Notes: generated by a model not told the origin, from the sequence alone. A DNA stretch of 64,000 bases from Carnobacterium iners (GCF_900177385.1 NZ_FXBJ01000002.1:186001-250000); one strand, 5' to 3'. Positions 26,186-36,451 are shown, counted from the first letter of the stretch. Numbers and translations: made by a program.

Positions 26186-26860
26186 TTATAAATCTCTGAA
26201 ATGATCTACTTGGTTATAACTTTCTAAATGATAAAGGCCATCATAATAGCTTACTTTTGATACACTCGCATTCAATAGTGGCTGTGGAGCAACTAGCTCA
26301 GGGACTAACCCATTTAACATATAACGTATCGTATTGCCATGTGCTACAACTAATACCGTATCGCCAGTATCGCGATGTGTTTTGATTAACTCGATTAATC
26401 CTTTTTCAATCCGAGTCCAAAATTCAAGATAATTTTCAGCATGGTGATAAGGATCTGCTTTTTTTGTTGCATTCATTTGTTCAGGTACAGTAGCCTTTGA
26501 CCACAGATCGCCAACTGTTGGATAGCCCATCACTTCATTAATACTAGCCCAGACCTCATCAACACCTTGAGCTTCAAATGAACCAAAGAATACTTCTCTA
26601 AACTCAGGCATAGCATGAACGATTAGATCATCAGCATCCTTGTTCTCTTCTAAAATAATACCAGCTGTTTCAATTGTCCGACTGAGGTCGCTAGAGTATA
26701 CGGCATCAAATTTAACATTTGCTAAACCTTTCCCGCTTCTACGAACGTCTTCACTTCCTTTTTCAGTCAACTGAATGTTGCTCCACCCTTGCATTCTTCT
26801 ATATAAATTCAGATAAGTTTCACCATGTCGAACAAAATAAAATGTGCATCCTTTACTCAA
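26186..26860 (-). CDS. Histidine phosphatase (phosphoglycerate mutase-like)
   Basis: A 224-residue member of the histidine phosphatase superfamily. The catalytic RHG motif is in YFVRHGETYLNLYRRMQGWSNIQLTEKG, followed by SDLSRTIETAGIIL, and the second histidine is in LVVAHGNTIRYML. Members include broad-specificity phosphatases and cofactor-dependent mutases. A true phosphoglycerate mutase role is unlikely because an intact gpmI is in the window. The start is TTG behind TGGAGGAG. The Cof-type phosphatase follows. Confidence 0.88.
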   Translation of the reverse strand: MSKGCTFYFVRHGETYLNLYRRMQGWSNIQLTEKGSEDVRRSGKGLANVKFDAVYSSDLSRTIETAGIILEENKDADDLIVHAMPEFREVFFGSFEAQGVDEVWASINEVMGYPTVGDLWSKATVPEQMNATKKADPYHHAENYLEFWTRIEKGLIELIKTHRDTGDTVLVVAHGNTIRYMLNGLVPELVAPQPLLNASVSKVSYYDGLYHLESYNQVDHFRDL

Positions 26861-26966
26861 AAAAATCTCCTCCAGTTACTTACCATTTTCATGTTTTTTA
26901 CATGTTATCATCTTCTATTGTACCAAAAACAACCACCTAGTGAACCTATTCAGTGAGTTTTGTCAT

Positions 26967-28946
26967 TTAAGGTTTCTTTTTAATTTTTTGAAGAATTTCT
27001 CCTTCATAATAAGCCGTCAATAAAATCTTCAAATCTTTTACCTGTTCTGTCAAACGTCTACCGGTATCTGTTTCTCTCACTTTTTTGCGTTCCATCTCAC
27101 GGTCGACAACTCGTCTTGTGGACACAATATCAAATTCATCTTCGATAGCGTGTTTAACCGAAGTAAATGGCTGATGAGAAACTAGTTGCATGCCAAATGA
27201 GTTATAGAGTAAAGTATAGCCTGCTAGACCCGTTGTATGTTGGTAGGCTTTAGAGAAACCACCATCTATAACAATCATGCGTCCTTCTGCTTTAATCGGA
27301 TCTTCTCCCCGTTTTTCTTTTACCGGTGTGTGACCATTAATAATGTGTCCTTTAGTAGAATCTAAACCAAATTCATTTAATATATTTTCACATGTTGTGA
27401 CATCATTACGCAAATTGTAATAAGGGTTTTTCTTTTCTTCATGGGTTTCTTTATCTTCAATATAATAGCGTTCAAACGTTGTCATTTGTTTTTTACCAAA
27501 AAGGGAAGATGATGCACCAGTCCATAAATACCAGATAATATCCAAATGTTTTTCTTTATTTTCTTTGTCTCTCGTCAAATAGCCCTTACGGAGTACTTCT
27601 TCAAATTTATCTAATAAAGCTTTACCACTATAGGTATTTTTCCGAATTTTAAATGACATAAAGCTTCCATCTTCATTCAAAGGGACACACCCATGAAACA
27701 ATAAATTATCATTGTAGGTTAAATACATACTGCCTTTATTGTATAAATATGAAATATGTTTTTGAAGTCGCTCACTTGTTTTGAATGCATAGATTAATCT
27801 TTCTACAATACTTTCTTCTTCTTTGGTCAATTGATAGGGATTTTCTGGATCAATTGTCGGAAAATACGTATTCGTTAGTGGGTATATTTTCCTATTTATC
27901 GAAATCGTACCTTTTTCATAGTCAATTTTATCTAAAAGCATTCGATCATCCATCTTAAAATTTGGTTGCCTCTTAATAATGGCGCCTTCTAATTTAAATT
28001 GGATAATTGCAATAGCTTGGTGCATTTTTGTTATTTGCCTAATTTCTTCTTCAAAAAAATCAATTTCTTCTTTATCAATTTTTGGATAAAATCCTTCCGT
28101 TACTTCTTGCGTATATGTCATCTCTGCAAAAGTTAATAACTGTCGAAGTGAAATACCGTACGCATCTTCAATAATTTCAAGATTATTGTAACGAGCTGAT
28201 ATTCTGAGTACGTTCGCAATACAAACTGCTGAGCCACTAGCTGCTCCCATCCACAAAATATCGTGGTTCCCCCATTGTATATCGACAGAATGATGATCCA
28301 TTAAGGTATCAATAATTTTATCAGGATAAGGACCTCTATCGTAAATATCTCCTACGACATGCAAATGATCTACGACTAAGCGTTGAATAAGATAAGAAAT
28401 AGCTGTGATAAACTGTGGAGCTCGATCCAACGAGAGGATACTTTGAATAATTTCATTGTAATAATCTTCTTTATTAGGAAAACTAGTATCTTTAGATAAC
28501 AACTCTTCAATGATATAAGCAAACTCAACAGGCAAAGCTTTTCTAACTTTCGAGCTGGTATATTTTGAAGCTACGTAGACACACAGTTCAATTAAACGGG
28601 ATAAAGTCAGACGATACCACTCATCCATCTCTTGGGTTTCATCTATTGTTTCGCTTAAATTTTTTATTTTCTCTTCAGGGTAATAAATTAACGTCGCTAA
28701 TGTATTTCTATCTTTTGTACTTAAGCGTTCACTAAAAACCTCATTAATCTTCTCCTTAATATTTCCTGATCCATTGCGTAAAACATGCTGAAATGCATCG
28801 TATTCTCCATGAATATCACTCAAAAAATGCTCTGTTCCTTTTGGTAAGTTCATGATGGCTTCTAAGTTAATGATTTCTGTTGTTGTTTCTCCGATTGTCG
28901 GGTATTCTTTAGCTAATAAATCTAAGTATTTATTTTTACTACTCAT
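26967..28946 (-). CDS. fbp: Class III fructose-1,6-bisphosphatase
   Basis: About 659 residues, the typical large size of the Bacillota class III enzyme that hydrolyses fructose-1,6-bisphosphate during gluconeogenesis. Metallophosphatase motifs are [43 protein letters not shown] and INGHTPVK. The class is manganese-dependent, and a manganese-type transporter is encoded nearby. Of three tandem ATG codons the third (28946) is best spaced, 8 bases after AAGGAG. It lies downstream of gpx with a terminator between them. Confidence 0.95.
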   Translation of the reverse strand: MSSKNKYLDLLAKEYPTIGETTTEIINLEAIMNLPKGTEHFLSDIHGEYDAFQHVLRNGSGNIKEKINEVFSERLSTKDRNTLATLIYYPEEKIKNLSETIDETQEMDEWYRLTLSRLIELCVYVASKYTSSKVRKALPVEFAYIIEELLSKDTSFPNKEDYYNEIIQSILSLDRAPQFITAISYLIQRLVVDHLHVVGDIYDRGPYPDKIIDTLMDHHSVDIQWGNHDILWMGAASGSAVCIANVLRISARYNNLEIIEDAYGISLRQLLTFAEMTYTQEVTEGFYPKIDKEEIDFFEEEIRQITKMHQAIAIIQFKLEGAIIKRQPNFKMDDRMLLDKIDYEKGTISINRKIYPLTNTYFPTIDPENPYQLTKEEESIVERLIYAFKTSERLQKHISYLYNKGSMYLTYNDNLLFHGCVPLNEDGSFMSFKIRKNTYSGKALLDKFEEVLRKGYLTRDKENKEKHLDIIWYLWTGASSSLFGKKQMTTFERYYIEDKETHEEKKNPYYNLRNDVTTCENILNEFGLDSTKGHIINGHTPVKEKRGEDPIKAEGRMIVIDGGFSKAYQHTTGLAGYTLLYNSFGMQLVSHQPFTSVKHAIEDEFDIVSTRRVVDREMERKKVRETDTGRRLTEQVKDLKILLTAYYEGEILQKIKKKP

Positions 28947-29029
28947 CATCATTCTCCTTTTAGATTTCTATGTATACCAGTTCATCTTATCATAAATCAA
29001 CTGACTAAAACTAACCAGTTTAATCTTTT

Positions 29030-29075
29030 AAAAAAAGACACAAAACAACATTTAAAAGGCTGTTTTATATCTTTT
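29030..29075 (-). terminator. Terminator of gpx
   Basis: Arms AAAAGACACAAAACA / TGTTTTATATCTTTT with T7 on the minus strand, 30-70 bases past the gpx stop. Confidence 0.75.
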
Positions 29076-29101
29076 GTTCAACTTAATAAATTATTTTGAT
29101 C

Positions 29102-29575
29102 TTATTCAACATTCAAAATTGCTATAATTGAATCCTCTATTTTTTCAGGTTTAGTCATCGAACCAAATCGTTTAACAATTTCACCATCTTTACCAACAAG
29201 AAATTTAGTGAAGTTCCATTTAATTATTTTGTTGCCCGTTTGTTCAACCAAATACTTATATAAGGGACTAGCATCATTTCCATTAACTTTTATCTTTTCA
29301 TGTAAAGGAAAAGATACATTGTAGGTCATCTGACAATGATCTGCAATTTCCTCGTTGGATAAAGGTTCTTGATTCATAAATTGGTTAGATGGAAAGCCTA
29401 ACACAGTAAATCCAAGGTCATTGTATTTTTTATATAACTCTTCTAATCCTTCAAACTGAGGAGCAAAACCACACTTACTGGCCGTATTAACTATTAATAA
29501 AGGCTTGCCTTGATACTTACTAAGTGATACCTCTTCTCCGCCGATTTCTGTAACTGAATAATCATAAACTGACAT
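29102..29575 (-). CDS. gpx: Glutathione peroxidase family protein
   Basis: A 157-residue thiol peroxidase with the catalytic cysteine in VNTASKCGFAPQFEGLEEL, the glutamine in LGFPSNQFMNQEP and the tryptophan in KWNFTKFLVG. These form the Cys-Gln-Trp active site. It uses Cys rather than selenocysteine. In low-GC Gram-positives such proteins usually take electrons from thioredoxin; trxB is in this window. It protects against hydroperoxides in the cytoplasm. The start follows AGAAGGG. It is probably monocistronic. Confidence 0.93.
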   Translation of the reverse strand: MSVYDYSVTEIGGEEVSLSKYQGKPLLIVNTASKCGFAPQFEGLEELYKKYNDLGFTVLGFPSNQFMNQEPLSNEEIADHCQMTYNVSFPLHEKIKVNGNDASPLYKYLVEQTGNKIIKWNFTKFLVGKDGEIVKRFGSMTKPEKIEDSIIAILNVE

Positions 29576-29667
29576 AAGAACCCTTCTTTCTTTTATTACC
29601 TACTAAGTATACCAAACAGAAAATAAAAACACTCTCATAAAGCACTTTTAAAGTAGCCTTATTTTAT

Positions 29668-29705
29668 AAAAAAATAGCCTAAACATCGTTACATGTCCAG
29701 ACTAC
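29668..29705 (-). terminator. Probable terminator of smpB
   Basis: Minus-strand arms TAGTCTGGACAT / ATGTTTAGGCTA with a short loop and T7 afterwards, about 20 bases past smpB. ssrA, which often follows smpB, is absent here. Confidence 0.6.
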
Positions 29706-29723
29706 TTATCTTTTGATTCTATT

Positions 29724-30182
29724 TTATCTTTCTCTCAATGATCTTGCTAAATCACGTTTTTGGTCTTTACGTTTCAAATCTTCTCGTTTATCGTAATTTT
29801 TCTTCCCTTTTGCTACGCCAATCAACACTTTCGCATAGCCGTCTTTAAGATAAACTTTCAAAGGAACAAGTGTGTTTCCGCTCCCTTTCATTTCATTTTC
29901 TAGACGAGCTATTTGTTTTTTATGCATCAGCAATTTTCTCGTACGTAAAGGGTCGTGATTAAATTGATTGCCTTGTTCATAGGGGCTAATATGAACATTG
30001 TGTAAAAATATCTCTCCGTTACGAACTCGTGCAAAACCATCTTTTAAATTTATTCTAGCTGCTCTGATAGATTTTATTTCAGTCCCTTTTAAAACAATTC
30101 CAGCTTCAACTGTATCTAAAATAGTATAATCAAATCGTGCTTTTCTATTTTGAGCCAGCAGTTTCCCTTCTCCTTTTGGCAT
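29724..30182 (-). CDS. smpB: SsrA-binding protein SmpB
   Basis: A 152-residue RNA-binding protein that brings tmRNA to stalled ribosomes. [33 protein letters not shown] forms the N-terminal part of the beta-barrel. The basic C-terminal tail [27 protein letters not shown] inserts into the ribosomal A site. Length and motifs are normal. It lies 20 bases after rnr and is translated from GGAGGC. Together with rnr and est it keeps the conserved est-rnr-smpB order. Confidence 0.97.
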   Translation of the reverse strand: MPKGEGKLLAQNRKARFDYTILDTVEAGIVLKGTEIKSIRAARINLKDGFARVRNGEIFLHNVHISPYEQGNQFNHDPLRTRKLLMHKKQIARLENEMKGSGNTLVPLKVYLKDGYAKVLIGVAKGKKNYDKREDLKRKDQKRDLARSLRER

Positions 30183-30202
30183 TTTTTTGCCTCCCTACTT
30201 GC

Positions 30203-32605
30203 TTAACTACGTTTCTTTTTAGGTTTGCCTTTTTTGGCAACATCTTTATAAAATGGTTTATTTTTCTTTTTATCAGTAGAATTAGTATTTTTACTATCTT
30301 TAGCTGGATAGCTTGTTTTTTTATTTAGTGGTCCTTTAGATTGTTTCTGTCTATCTGGTTTACGGTTTCCTGATTTCTTTTTATCTTTATCATCACTTTT
30401 TTTCAATTGTGTAAAAGAATCTGCTTTTGGTGCATCAGGATCTGGTATCAATTCAAAGTCAATTTCACGCGTTTCAGGGTTTGCTTTCGTTACTTTAATT
30501 TTGACTTTTTGGCCAATACGATAAACAACGCCTGTACGCTCTCCAACTAACAGCAGTTGTTCTTCAACATAGTTGTAATAGTCATCTTTCATATTAGAAA
30601 TATGAACAAGACCTTCAACGGTATTTGGCAATTCAATGAATAAGCCAAATCTCAATACTGAACCAATAATTCCTGTAAATGTTTCGCCAACTTTGTCGAC
30701 CATATATTCCGTTTTCTTCAATGCATCTGTTTCTCTTTCAGCATCTACGGCACGGCGTTCCATTTTAGAACTTTGAATCGCAATTTCGGGAAGAAGACTA
30801 TTCCACTTATCTTTTTGATCTGATTCTGTACCATTTTCACTGTATGAACGAATCAAACGGTGTAAAATTAAATCAGGGTAACGTCTAATCGGTGACGTAA
30901 AGTGAGAATAATAATCAGCAGCTAGGCCGTAATGACCCAAGGGTTCAACATCGTATTTGGCTTGCTTCATACTACGCAACAGCATAGTTGAAATAACCGT
31001 TTCTTCAGGTTTACCTGCTACGCTTCTCAAAACTTTTTGCAGGCTTTTTGGTGAGATATTTTCACTTAGTCCTTTTACAGAAATACCAAAGGCAGTAACG
31101 AATTCCATAAATTTTTGCATCCGATCGCTATCTGGTTGTTCATGCACACGGTAAATCATTGGAACTTTTAGACGCGTGAAATGTTCTGACACTGTTTCGT
31201 TGGCCGCAAGCATGAAAGATTCTATGATGCGCTCGCCAATGCCTCTTTCGCGTAAAACAATATCTAACGGATGTCCTTGTGAATCAACAATGATTTTAGC
31301 TTCTGGAGATTCAAAATCAATCGCACCACGTGTTTTTCTACTGGCTTCTAGAATTTTATGCAAGTCAGCCATATTTTCAAACATCGGAATTAAATCTGCG
31401 TTTTCTTTACGCACTGCCTCATCTGTATCCATAATAATTTGATTAACTTGTGTATAACTCATGCGGCGATAAGAACGAATCACACTTTGGAAGACATCAT
31501 GATTCACAACTTTACCGGTTGAATCTATTTCCATCTCACAACTCATTGCTAAGCGGTCTTCATTTGGATTCAAAGAACAAATACCATTTGATAAACGGTG
31601 TGGCAGCATAGGAATCACTCGATCGGTTAAGTAAACACTAGTAGCACGATCAAATGCCTCTTTATCTAACGGGCTGTCCTCGGTTACGTAATAAGAAACA
31701 TCTGCAATATGAACACCTAATTTAAAATGGCCATTTGCTAATTTTTTAACGGTTACCGCATCATCTAAATCTTTAGCGTCTTCTCCATCGATTGTAACAA
31801 CTATTTCATCACGTAAGTCACGGCGATTTTCCATATCTTTTTCAGTTATCTTGTCGGGCACTTCATTGGCTTGAGCCATCACTTCTTCTGGAAACTCGAT
31901 TTGAATACCATGTTTATAGACAATCGTTAAAATATCAATGCCTGGATCATTTTTGTGTCCAACGATAGATTTAACAATACCTTGCATACTTCTCGGAAAC
32001 TCTTTATCTGGATACAAAGTTAGCTCAACTAAAACAATCGCTCCATCAACTGGTTTAATGCCTTTTTCTTCAATAAATACTCTAAAATCAGTTAACTTTT
32101 TATCTTTTGGTTCAATGTAGCCATATAATCCAGTCTCATCAACGCCTTCTTGGGTATAAGCAAAGAACTCTCCAACTAATTGAGTGAATTTACGTTCGAT
32201 AATCGCTTTAACACGGCCTTCAGCACCTTTATCAAACCACGGTTCTGCTGGGCGAGTAATTTCTATTGTCACAATATCTCCATCTAATGCAAAATTCGTT
32301 TGATTGTTAGGAATATAAATATCATTTTCTTCATCTTCAATCGATACAAACCCAAAACCGCGATCACTTGCTCGAAAAATACCAGATAAAACACCTGCTT
32401 TTTCAGCTAGTTTAAACTCGCCTTTTTTATTAAGAAAAACCGTTCCTTCACGCTCTATATCAGCTAAAGTTGAAACGAGCATTTTAAAATCAACCGAACT
32501 AGTCAGCTTCATTCCTTCACTTAATTCTTTTACTTTAAAAGCCATTTGATCTTGTTCGTTCATATATACCAAGATAGCCTCTTTTATTGTTTGATTATTT
32601 TTCAT
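30203..32605 (-). CDS. rnr: Ribonuclease R
   Basis: An 800-residue 3'-5' exoribonuclease of the RNB family. Cold-shock domains occupy about residues 60-230. The RNB catalytic domain follows (DGEDAKDLDDAVTVKKLANGHFKLGVHIADVSYYV carries the metal-binding aspartates). An S1 domain lies near 620-710 (GETFTGIIGSVLRFGLFIELPNTVEGLVHIS), and a lysine-rich tail covers about 720-800. RNase R degrades structured RNA and acts with tmRNA-SmpB on non-stop messages. It starts 5 bases after est, so it is translationally close to it. Confidence 0.96.
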   Translation of the reverse strand: MKNNQTIKEAILVYMNEQDQMAFKVKELSEGMKLTSSVDFKMLVSTLADIEREGTVFLNKKGEFKLAEKAGVLSGIFRASDRGFGFVSIEDEENDIYIPNNQTNFALDGDIVTIEITRPAEPWFDKGAEGRVKAIIERKFTQLVGEFFAYTQEGVDETGLYGYIEPKDKKLTDFRVFIEEKGIKPVDGAIVLVELTLYPDKEFPRSMQGIVKSIVGHKNDPGIDILTIVYKHGIQIEFPEEVMAQANEVPDKITEKDMENRRDLRDEIVVTIDGEDAKDLDDAVTVKKLANGHFKLGVHIADVSYYVTEDSPLDKEAFDRATSVYLTDRVIPMLPHRLSNGICSLNPNEDRLAMSCEMEIDSTGKVVNHDVFQSVIRSYRRMSYTQVNQIIMDTDEAVRKENADLIPMFENMADLHKILEASRKTRGAIDFESPEAKIIVDSQGHPLDIVLRERGIGERIIESFMLAANETVSEHFTRLKVPMIYRVHEQPDSDRMQKFMEFVTAFGISVKGLSENISPKSLQKVLRSVAGKPEETVISTMLLRSMKQAKYDVEPLGHYGLAADYYSHFTSPIRRYPDLILHRLIRSYSENGTESDQKDKWNSLLPEIAIQSSKMERRAVDAERETDALKKTEYMVDKVGETFTGIIGSVLRFGLFIELPNTVEGLVHISNMKDDYYNYVEEQLLLVGERTGVVYRIGQKVKIKVTKANPETREIDFELIPDPDAPKADSFTQLKKSDDKDKKKSGNRKPDRQKQSKGPLNKKTSYPAKDSKNTNSTDKKKNKPFYKDVAKKGKPKKKRS

Positions 32606-32610
32606 TCATT

Positions 32611-33366
32611 TTACTCTCCATTCCAATTTAAATCAGATAGGAAAAATAATACATCCTTTTCTAACTCTCTTCTGTCTACACCTACTGTGATGACATGTGT
32701 ACTATTTTCATACCATTTAAAATCTATTTTTGCATGTATCAGTTTTTCTTTAAATTGCACCGCTATTTGCGGGTTGATTAATTCATCTTGGCCAGACTGA
32801 GCAATAAATATAGGCTTTATTATTTCTTGATAAGCTGGTTGCATCTCAGAAACCATTTCAGAAATTTCAGCTAATTGTTGATTAAGCTTTTCTTCAACTA
32901 ACACCATCCGAGAGTCTATACCTTCGTTTGTTTGTCCCGCTTGCTTTTTCACATGCCTAACATATCGTAAAAAAGCTGGTCTCAAATTGCTTTCTTCATC
33001 ATTTATTGTTGGCGAACTAAATGTTCCACTCGCTAAAATAGATTCTGATGTCATCATCTTGGTTGCTATGACCCCACCTAATGATAGACCAAAGACTGCA
33101 ACGTATTGGTATCCTTTTCCAGCTAAAAATTGTAAGGCATCTTTTGCATCTTGAATCCAGTCTGCAGTAGTCGCTGTCAAGATATCTTCTGGATCAAGTG
33201 TACCATGTCCTTTAAACATCGGTGCATATACTGTATAGTTTTCTTTTTCTAAAGCGCGCCCCATCATTCTAACATCATTTGGACTACCTGTATAAGCATG
33301 CATCAATAAAACTGCTTTAGGCCCTTTTTCAAAAAAAAACGGTTGCGGCAGTATTTGTTTGGCCAT
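32611..33366 (-). CDS. est: Carboxylesterase/monoacylglycerol lipase-like (Est/YvaK)
   Basis: A 251-residue alpha/beta hydrolase. The oxyanion region is VLLMHAYTGSPNDVR, the nucleophile serine is in VFGLSLGGVIATK, the aspartate is in AQSGQDELI, and the histidine is in YENSTHVITV. This matches the est/yvaK carboxylesterase found between secG and rnr in many Bacillota. It would hydrolyse short-chain esters in the cytoplasm. The true substrate is unknown. The start follows AGGGGGAG. The normal neighbour secG is displaced by the inserted mnt operon. Confidence 0.92.
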   Translation of the reverse strand: MAKQILPQPFFFEKGPKAVLLMHAYTGSPNDVRMMGRALEKENYTVYAPMFKGHGTLDPEDILTATTADWIQDAKDALQFLAGKGYQYVAVFGLSLGGVIATKMMTSESILASGTFSSPTINDEESNLRPAFLRYVRHVKKQAGQTNEGIDSRMVLVEEKLNQQLAEISEMVSEMQPAYQEIIKPIFIAQSGQDELINPQIAVQFKEKLIHAKIDFKWYENSTHVITVGVDRRELEKDVLFFLSDLNWNGE

Positions 33367-33497
33367 CGTGAAAATCTCCCCCTGTGATATTTCCTATTAC
33401 TTTCTATTTTACTTTATATTTACCTATTTTCATACCCATACACTACCGAAACATCTATTTACTCCTGACTTCTATCTATTATTCTTATTTTTTTTAA

Positions 33498-33554
33498 TCT
33501 AAATAAAAAACTAATGCAATAAAACCATATAAATGGTCCCATCACATTAGTTTT
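33498..33554 (-). terminator. Terminator of the mnt operon
   Basis: Arms AAAACTAATG / CATTAGTTTT enclose an inner ACCAT/ATGGT stem and are followed by T-rich sequence on the minus strand, about 20 bases after mntA. Confidence 0.8.
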
Positions 33555-33575
33555 CTCTCAAATCTTACAATCATT

Positions 33576-34499
33576 TTATTTATTTAGACCTTCGTGAATT
33601 TTTGTTAGATTCCATTCCATCATATCATAGTAACTGTCTCCATTTTCTCCTTCTTTTGCAACGGAATCAGTAAAAAGCGTTTCATAAATTGGAACTCCTG
33701 TTTCTTTTGAAACACTTTGCATGCTCCGGTTATCAACACTTGTTTCTACAAATAATGATGGGACCTTGCTCTCTCTAATAGTATCAATGATTGTACTCAT
33801 TTGTTCTGGTGTTCCTTGGCTATCTGTATTGATTTCCCAGATATAATCACCAGTCACCCCATAAGCGGCTGAGAAGTACTTAAAGGCACCTTCACTAGTA
33901 ACCAATAATTTTTGATCTTCAGGGATATCTTCAAATTCTTTTTTTGCTTTAGTATCTAATGCTGTTAATTTTTCAATATAGGCATCTGAATTGTTTTGAT
34001 AGTCTGCTTTATTATCTGGATCTTTTTCCATCAAAACTTCAGTAATATTTTTAACGTACTGAATGCCGTTACTAATATCTAACCACGCATGAGGATCTTG
34101 TTCAGATTCTTGCCCCGCAGAAGTTAGAAACATTGGCTGAACTCCTTCGCTTGTAGAAAAATAATCTTCTCCTTCAATTTTCTTAGACGTTTCCATCAAG
34201 TTAACAAACCAGCCATCTCCACCAGTTTCCAAGTTCAAACCATTATAAAAAATAACGTCTGAATCTGTTGATTTTTCAATATCTGCAGGAAGTACTTCGT
34301 ACTGATGGGGGTCTGTACCGACTGGAACAATACTGTGTAACTCAATATTATCGCCTGCTACATTTTTAATCATATCCGCTAAGATAGAGTTTGTCGCGAC
34401 AACTTGTAGTTTGCCACTTTCTACTGCTTCGTCATTTCCACAAGCTGCTATGAAAACTACCAACGTTAATAAAGCTAAAATTAATTTTATTTTTTTCAT
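33576..34499 (-). CDS. mntA: Manganese-type ABC transporter substrate-binding lipoprotein
   Basis: A 307-residue cluster A-I metal-binding protein of the PsaA/EfaA/MntA type. The N-terminus MKKIKLILALLTLVVFIAACGND is a lipoprotein signal with lipobox IAAC. Likely metal ligands are the histidines in DPHQYEVLP and DPHAWLDI, the glutamate in VTSEGAFKYF and an aspartate in LFTDSVAKEGENGDSYYDMM. Lack of a His-rich loop argues for manganese (or iron) over zinc. It is last in the operon and overlaps the permease by 4 bases (ATGA). Confidence 0.9.
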   Translation of the reverse strand: MKKIKLILALLTLVVFIAACGNDEAVESGKLQVVATNSILADMIKNVAGDNIELHSIVPVGTDPHQYEVLPADIEKSTDSDVIFYNGLNLETGGDGWFVNLMETSKKIEGEDYFSTSEGVQPMFLTSAGQESEQDPHAWLDISNGIQYVKNITEVLMEKDPDNKADYQNNSDAYIEKLTALDTKAKKEFEDIPEDQKLLVTSEGAFKYFSAAYGVTGDYIWEINTDSQGTPEQMSTIIDTIRESKVPSLFVETSVDNRSMQSVSKETGVPIYETLFTDSVAKEGENGDSYYDMMEWNLTKIHEGLNK

Positions 34500-35341
34500 T
34501 TTATAGCCTTCCTTCTCTTAATAAGTAAATTTTGTTTTGGTGAAAATAAGAATGCAATAATAAAGAATATAGTTGTTGTCAAGACGATCGCAGCACCTGA
34601 AGCTAAATTATATGAATAGCTTAAGAATAGGCCAACAACCGAACTGATTACACCGATTGTAGAAGCAATTAAAATCATAACAGATAGTCTATTTGATAAT
34701 AAATAAGCTGTTGCTGCAGGTGTAATTAACATCGCTACCACTAAAATAGTACCAACTGTCTGTAAAGCTGAAACAGCTACTAGTGTAAGTAATAGCATTA
34801 ATGTGTAATGGATAACTTGCGTTTTCAATCCATAAGCTTGTGACATCACTGGGTCAAACGAACTAACAAGTAGTTCTTTATAAAAAACAATCACAAATAA
34901 AATAACAATGATAGCAATAATCACAGTAATAATCATATCGCTTTGTGTTATAGCTAAGACGTTACCGAATAAAATATGGTATAAATCGGTTGAACTTTTT
35001 GCAAAAGAAATCGCAATAATACCGGCTGCAAAAAAGGAACTGAAGACAATTCCGATAGCGGTATCGCTTTTTAATTTACTGTGCTGAGTAACTAAGGCAA
35101 TCATTACTGCCGCAAATAAACCGAATACCGTTGCTCCAATAAAGTAGTTTACTCCTACAATATATGAAACAGCTACACCAGGAAGGACCGCATGTGATAT
35201 CGCATCCCCCATTAATGACATCCCTCTTAAAATGATGAAGCACCCAATCACTCCTGATACGACTCCAATAACGATTGACGTAAATAACGCATTTTGTAAA
35301 AATTGATACTTTGTTAAGCCTTCTATAAAGTTAGCAATCAT
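34496..35341 (-). CDS. mntC: Manganese-type ABC transporter permease
   Basis: A 281-residue permease of the ABC-3 (ZnuB/PsaC) family with eight to nine helices. LRGMSLMGDAISHAVLPGVAVSYIVG and SDTAIGIVFSSFFAAGI are family hallmarks. It moves metal ions inward with the adjacent ATPase and lipoprotein. The start overlaps the end of the ATPase gene, so the three genes are translationally coupled. Confidence 0.92.
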   Translation of the reverse strand: MIANFIEGLTKYQFLQNALFTSIVIGVVSGVIGCFIILRGMSLMGDAISHAVLPGVAVSYIVGVNYFIGATVFGLFAAVMIALVTQHSKLKSDTAIGIVFSSFFAAGIIAISFAKSSTDLYHILFGNVLAITQSDMIITVIIAIIVILFVIVFYKELLVSSFDPVMSQAYGLKTQVIHYTLMLLLTLVAVSALQTVGTILVVAMLITPAATAYLLSNRLSVMILIASTIGVISSVVGLFLSYSYNLASGAAIVLTTTIFFIIAFLFSPKQNLLIKRRKAIK

Positions 35342-36075
35342 TAATCATTGACCCCCTTGATCATTAAGTCTCCCATAGAATCCCCATAGGCTGCTTTGAT
35401 ATTTGCAGTTGTAAATGATTTAGAAATAGGACCATAACTAATCAATTCTTGATTTAAAATAATTAAATCATCAAAATAAGTTGTTACTTTACTTAAGTCA
35501 TGGTGAACAACAACAATCGTTTTGCCTTCATCTCTTAATTTTTTAAGTAAATCAATAATCACTTTTTCACTATTCATATCAATACCAACAAATGGTTCGT
35601 CTAAAAAAATAATATCAGCTTCTTGAGCTAGAGCACGTGCAATAAAGACCCGTTGCAATTGTCCACCAGATAGTTCACCAATTTGACGATTTCCAAATTC
35701 TTCCATTTTAACTTGCTTAAGACTTTCTATTACTTTTTGCTTTTCTTTTTCTTTCGGACGATGAAAAAGACCAAGTTTAGGAAATGTTCCTAATAAAACT
35801 GTTTCACTTACTTTTATAGGAAAAGTTAAATCAATGGTATTTCTTTGTTCCACATATGCAATGTTTTTCCTCACATTATTTAAAGGTTGATTATTCACGG
35901 TTGTCACACCAGAATTTTTTTTAACTAAATCCATCATGCCTTTAATTAGTGTTGATTTTCCGGCTCCATTAGGTCCGATGATTCCAGTTATAGCTTTTTC
36001 TCTAATTGTGAGCGATACGTCAGAAAGTGCTGGTTCATCTTGGTAAGTAACGGTTAAATTTTTTAATTCAATCAT
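35341..36075 (-). CDS. mntB: Manganese-type ABC transporter ATPase
   Basis: A 244-residue ATPase. Walker A is GPNGAGKST, the Q-loop is near YVEQRNTIDLTFP, the signature is IGELSGGQLQRVFIARAL, Walker B is IIFLDEPFVGID, and the switch histidine is in VVHHDL. It belongs to the zinc/manganese uptake branch. It is the first gene of the three-gene operon. A promoter with an MntR-type palindrome lies about 55-110 bases upstream. Confidence 0.92.
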   Translation of the reverse strand: MIELKNLTVTYQDEPALSDVSLTIREKAITGIIGPNGAGKSTLIKGMMDLVKKNSGVTTVNNQPLNNVRKNIAYVEQRNTIDLTFPIKVSETVLLGTFPKLGLFHRPKEKEKQKVIESLKQVKMEEFGNRQIGELSGGQLQRVFIARALAQEADIIFLDEPFVGIDMNSEKVIIDLLKKLRDEGKTIVVVHHDLSKVTTYFDDLIILNQELISYGPISKSFTTANIKAAYGDSMGDLMIKGVND

Positions 36076-36129
36076 GTTGTAACGACCTCTCTTTTTGTTC
36101 AGTTAATTATTTATAAGTTCAGAAAAAAA

Positions 36130-36144
36130 TTAAGGTGTGCCTAA
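36130..36144. promoter_or_regulatory. Putative MntR/DtxR-family operator
   Basis: TTAAGGTGTGCCTAA, a near palindrome resembling the TTAGGC-N3-GCCTAA type boxes bound by metal-dependent DtxR/MntR repressors before manganese transporter operons. It begins about 5 bases after the expected start of transcription. No mntR gene lies in the window. Confidence 0.6.
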
Positions 36145-36155
36145 ACCTCGTTTAA

Positions 36156-36184
36156 AGTATAACTAAATAGAGTAGTTTTAGCAA
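36156..36184 (-). promoter_or_regulatory. Promoter of the mnt operon
   Basis: Minus strand TTGCTA (36179-36184), a 17-base spacer, TATACT (36156-36161). Confidence 0.65.
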
Positions 36185-36341
36185 CCTTTTTTGTTTAAAT
36201 AATCGATAATTCTTACTAATTATAGCTACCACATCCCTAATTCAAATGGGATTCGACTTGTAAGCGGATACTTTTTTATCAATATACTAATTGCTTATCC
36301 ATTGAATTTCTTATGTATTTTTATTTATTTTTCAAAAAAAT

Positions 36342-36390
36342 AAAAAGGCTTAGTAACAGATTATTTTCAATCTACTACCAAGACCTTTTT
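36342..36390. terminator. Second hairpin downstream of secG
   Basis: AAAAAGGCTTAGTAACAGATT pairs with AATCTACTACCAAGACCTTTTT. T-rich sequence flanks both sides, so it can act in either direction. Confidence 0.65.
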
Positions 36391-36410
36391 TAATTTTATT
36401 TTTTTAAATA

Positions 36411-36437
36411 AAAAATTACCCACGATTTACTGGGTAA
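36411..36437 (-). terminator. Terminator of secG
   Basis: Minus-strand GTTACCCA-N8-TGGGTAA followed by T6. It separates secG from the inserted mnt operon. Confidence 0.75.
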
Positions 36438-36451
36438 CTTGACGTATTTAT

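Noticed and set aside
26186-26860. Assignment as glycolytic phosphoglycerate mutase (gpmA)
   Set aside because: The sequence fits the broad histidine phosphatase group better, and gpmI already supplies the glycolytic step.
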